From NCBI GenBank assembly GCA_000827265.1, contig KN834838.1:34024-91428 (forward strand): a DNA stretch of 57,405 nucleotides. Direction: 5' to 3'. Each line of letters starts with the position of its first letter. Position 1 is the first letter of the stretch. Source of the stretch: Collybiopsis luxurians FD-317 M1 (Eukaryota; Basidiomycota; Agaricomycetes; Agaricales; Omphalotaceae). Of this stretch, positions 54,837 through 57,405 are shown piece by piece. Under the pieces are notes generated by a model, which was given only the letters and a program-made list of their open reading frames with translations, made no database searches and was not told where the DNA came from. A program made the translations under genes and the position numbers.

Positions 54837-56516
54837 ATGGCCCCAGATTCGGATTCACGCTTGTGCCCACGTTGTAAAAACCCTGCGTTCAAACCGCGTT
54901 GCAACGTGAATACTGCAGAACTGCTCTCCAAACTGCGCTCGGATTTTGGTCCGACGTCTTCCCCACGGGCCGAAATCGAGGAGACGTTACTTTTGTTGGA
55001 TAAGGATATGGCAGATTATGAATCCGAAATCGTTCATCTCCAATCGCAGATACTCTATGTCGAAGCACAGATGAAACGTCTTTTCAAGTACAAAGCGAAA
55101 TACCAGCTCTTGCTCTCACCCATTCGACGTCTTCCGAACGAGACCTTGGAACGGATTTTCCTGTTTGCATGCGACATGAACTTGCTGCAGGAACATCCTT
55201 GGACGGATGCGGACCACCCTCCTGCCACCAAACTCTCGTTGTCTCCATTAGCCTACCTCCCCGCTCTGACCATCAGCTCCGTCTGCACTCGATGGCGCTG
55301 CCTTGCTCTCTCTTTGCCGGCTTTGTGGTCAAAGATTCGACTCGAAATTCTCAGTGATTCCTGGCTATACAGTTCCGACAAATTTTTTTCCGCTGTCCAG
55401 TTGTATCTGGATAGATCCGTTGACCATCCTCTTTCCCTCCAGCTTGATGTCAAAGGAACGCCAGACGATGATGGACCAACTTTGCTGGTTCTAGTCGCTG
55501 AACAGAATGAACGCTGGCAAAGTTGCACATACAGGGGACGCCTCAAAATTTTATCGCAAGTTTTTTCTGAGCTCGAATTGCGTCCGCTTGACTTTCCGAT
55601 CCTCGAAGACTTGAACGTCAGTGGCTTGAAAGGATGGAATATTACAGATTTCGACTTTTTCGAACATTCCCCAAATCTTCAGGCTCTTACATCTTCGTCG
55701 CCGATCTCGTCGACAAAACTACCGCTACGCCAGCTAATAAAAATCATTGTACCTCTCGATTCCAGGAAAGGCATGTTCGAAATGTGTCCCAACATTATTA
55801 CTGCGGAGCTACAGCAGCGAAACGTGAAAGGATTGTATAGCAGTCGCGGACTTACTGTACAAAGGTCTTCTAGTGCTCGCTCGCTAACGCTAGCTGTCCG
55901 AGAGACAGAAGGTGAATGCTTTGTCGAGGAGGTTTTCCTATCGCATAGTCTTCCAGCTTTAACTGAACTGCACCTTTATGCCTTTGATACAACACAGTTA
56001 GCGCTGGATTGGCCAAAAGAGGCGTTCAAGGTCTTCGTATCCAGTGCTTGCTCAATCACGACTTTATCGTTTTGCAATGTGGGGCTGCGGGATTCCGATC
56101 TCGTTTCAATCCTTCAACTCCTCCCCTCTGTCGTTGATTTTCGATTCCAAGACCGGTATGACACCGAGAGAAGCCCTGTTACATCTTTGCTTATTTCCCA
56201 CTTGCACGATGGAGCAAATGATCAGTCCGGCTCATCGCCTCTACTTCCAAACTTGCTTTGTCTTTCACTCGACGCAGGGAAGAGCGCTGCTTTTGATGAT
56301 GCAGCGTTCGTCAGCATGATTGCTTCTCGCTGGTTACCCGACCCAGAATATGCAGCTGTTGTGGGAGTTGCTTGTCTTCGTTCCCTGGTCCTTCGCATAC
56401 GCCATCGTGCGGTTGATAAAGAGGTTTACAAGCCGTTGGAGTATTTGGATAGAATGGGGATGCGGGTGGTTGTGAACACGGTGGATGCCACTGGTAATAT
56501 CGAAAGAATTGTGTAG
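54837..56516 (+). CDS. F-box family protein (559 aa, single exon)
   Basis: I chose ATG 54837 rather than the in-frame ATG 23 codons upstream because the paralogues start just before the Cys motif. The N-terminus has CPRCKNPAFKPRCNVNTAEL. A helical stretch DKDMADYESEIVHLQSQ follows, then the F-box LSPIRRLPNETLERIFLF and VCTRWRCLALSLPALWSK. Leucine-rich strands end with CSITTLSFCNVGLRDSDL, FDDAAFVSMIASRWLPDPEY and YLDRMGMRVVV. It is the most diverged of the three intact members, with no large insert. The likely role is substrate recognition for an SCF ubiquitin ligase; the target is unknown. The frame is open despite lying beside a dead tandem copy. Confidence 0.82.
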   Translation: MAPDSDSRLCPRCKNPAFKPRCNVNTAELLSKLRSDFGPTSSPRAEIEETLLLLDKDMADYESEIVHLQSQILYVEAQMKRLFKYKAKYQLLLSPIRRLPNETLERIFLFACDMNLLQEHPWTDADHPPATKLSLSPLAYLPALTISSVCTRWRCLALSLPALWSKIRLEILSDSWLYSSDKFFSAVQLYLDRSVDHPLSLQLDVKGTPDDDGPTLLVLVAEQNERWQSCTYRGRLKILSQVFSELELRPLDFPILEDLNVSGLKGWNITDFDFFEHSPNLQALTSSSPISSTKLPLRQLIKIIVPLDSRKGMFEMCPNIITAELQQRNVKGLYSSRGLTVQRSSSARSLTLAVRETEGECFVEEVFLSHSLPALTELHLYAFDTTQLALDWPKEAFKVFVSSACSITTLSFCNVGLRDSDLVSILQLLPSVVDFRFQDRYDTERSPVTSLLISHLHDGANDQSGSSPLLPNLLCLSLDAGKSAAFDDAAFVSMIASRWLPDPEYAAVVGVACLRSLVLRIRHRAVDKEVYKPLEYLDRMGMRVVVNTVDATGNIERIV

Positions 56517-57284
56517 TCAGTATTTTTTTCTTGCTGTCGACGACAGTTTGTGTCAGCCATATGTTGTCGTGGGATCTCAGTGACCAACAATATAATGCAT
56601 TTTTGAATGGGTACAGTGAATGATGAGACATTCGCGGGGGATCCCTGTGGAGGAGGAGACTATTCTCCTTCAGTTTTAGATTCGGACGGAAAGGGAGGTA
56701 GAGATTAGGTCTGAAGTGGAGCTGGATACGAGAAGGCGGATAAGCGGAAAGGGACGAAACTCGCTTTAATTGCGCTTTGAGGTTATTGGATGATTTTTTC
56801 TGTTCTGGTCTTTTCTGTTCGACTTCTGGTAACTCCCAGTAGGTTGGGTGGACGCTATTCTCTTGCTTCTTTTCTACTTTGTATTTAATACTCGAACGAA
56901 TGGACTGTCTCGAACCATGGCGTTCAAACTAACATCAACAGTCGCGCGCGGTCTCGCAGCGCGATAGTCAAGCGCTTCATGAGCGTTAAAACCGGTAGGT
57001 AGAGTTATGCGTCTCGCCTACGGTAGGCGGGAACGCCACGGTTCATTTTCAAAAATCGGTTTGAGTTTGATGGCTGTCACCGATGCCGAGGCCTGTGAGA
57101 TCCGGCGGCCCGAGCGCCTATTTCAATCATTTCACATCCAGGTCCTACTTTTTTGAGGTTCTGTAGGCCCAGGGATCTACCAGTAAGAATAATAAAATAG
57201 ATACAGCACTTCGATCTGATTCTAAGGGTAGATTATTCAAATTTCATCTATGTCTGTTAGTTATTGTGGTGTAGTTTACATTAA
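56517..57284. other. Intergenic
   Basis: It contains the second copy of the duplicated flank (56570-56880). After it I see no motif or exon up to the stop codon of the edge gene. Confidence 0.5.
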
Positions 57285-57405
57285 CTACAGAGTAAAAGCT
57301 GGTTTCATTTCTATAGCCATCCGACGAAACACATCCCAAGCAGTTGGTAGGTTAATCTCAGGAGTATTCAATCCTTTGTAGATATTAGTAGCAAAGACAT
57401 CAAAC
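57285..57405 (-). CDS. C-terminal end of a gene entering from the right edge
   Basis: The minus frame is open from the edge to TAG at 57287-57285 and reads, in part, FATNIYKGLNTPEINLPTAW and DVFRRMAIEMKPAF. About 39 residues are visible. I do not recognise the family. The composition looks coding, but the frame is short, so chance is possible. Confidence 0.35.
   Translation of the reverse strand, partial: FDVFATNIYKGLNTPEINLPTAWDVFRRMAIEMKPAFTL

Overview
The window reads as a basidiomycete (Agaricomycetes-type) fungal chromosome. The signs are short GT-AG introns of about 45-70 nt in nearly every gene, a FunK1-type kinase, a fungal HNH-nuclease-type protein, an expanded family of F-box proteins of about 555 aa, DUF6533 membrane proteins, and a SKN7/Prr1 regulator that carries both an HSF DNA-binding domain and a receiver domain. 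No bacterial gene organisation, tRNA, rRNA or CRISPR array was seen. Some open-frame starts in this window fall on GTG or TTG, so I chose starts and introns by reading the sequence and by family fit. Exon borders are hand-read.

Layout. 1-5.5 kb: repeats, low-complexity DNA and a DUF6533 fragment. 5.5-6.5 kb: a badly decayed F-box relic (minus). 7.3-8.7 kb: an HNH-nuclease-type gene (minus) with a nonsense codon in its core motif. 9.1-11.4 kb: an intact five-exon FunK1 kinase (minus). 13.5-15.4 kb: a 13-exon TDT-family (malate/sulfite-type) transporter (plus). 15.6-19.8 kb: an F-box array (minus) of one relic and two intact genes, the intact pair sharing a promoter element. 20.2-23.7 kb: a dead PIF/Harbinger element with a DDE transposase and a convergent Myb/SANT-like ORF. 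24.2-30.0 kb: a dead hAT element with a Tc1/mariner element (DD34E, intact TIRs, TA target duplication) inserted in one of its introns. 30.3-31.3 kb: a small multi-pass membrane protein with an internally duplicated module; a relic copy lies in inverted orientation at 44.5-45.5 kb. 32.5-38.3 kb: SKN7/Prr1 (minus), with an unusually long intron. 38.3-42.1 kb: a microsatellite-rich gene desert. 42.2-43.6 kb: a HeLo/MLKL-N-terminal-like helical protein with a minisatellite-encoded coiled coil. 45.5-46.6 kb: two adjoining MITE-like elements. 46.8-48.5 kb: an F-box pseudogene copied from the 18-20 kb gene. 48.6-50.4 kb: a truncated Ty1/copia element. 50.5-52.0 kb: a DUF6533 seven-TM-like gene. 53.0-56.9 kb: a tandem F-box duplication (relic plus intact gene). 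The C-terminus of another gene enters from the right edge.

The common thread is decay of repeated DNA by C-to-T change. Almost every in-frame stop in the Harbinger, hAT, mariner, copia and pseudogenised F-box frames, and in the HNH gene, is TGA where arginine (CGA) is expected or TAG where glutamine (CAG) is expected. This points to deamination of methylated cytosine or a RIP-like process acting on duplicated sequence. SKN7, the transporter, FunK1 and three F-box genes remain open beside it.
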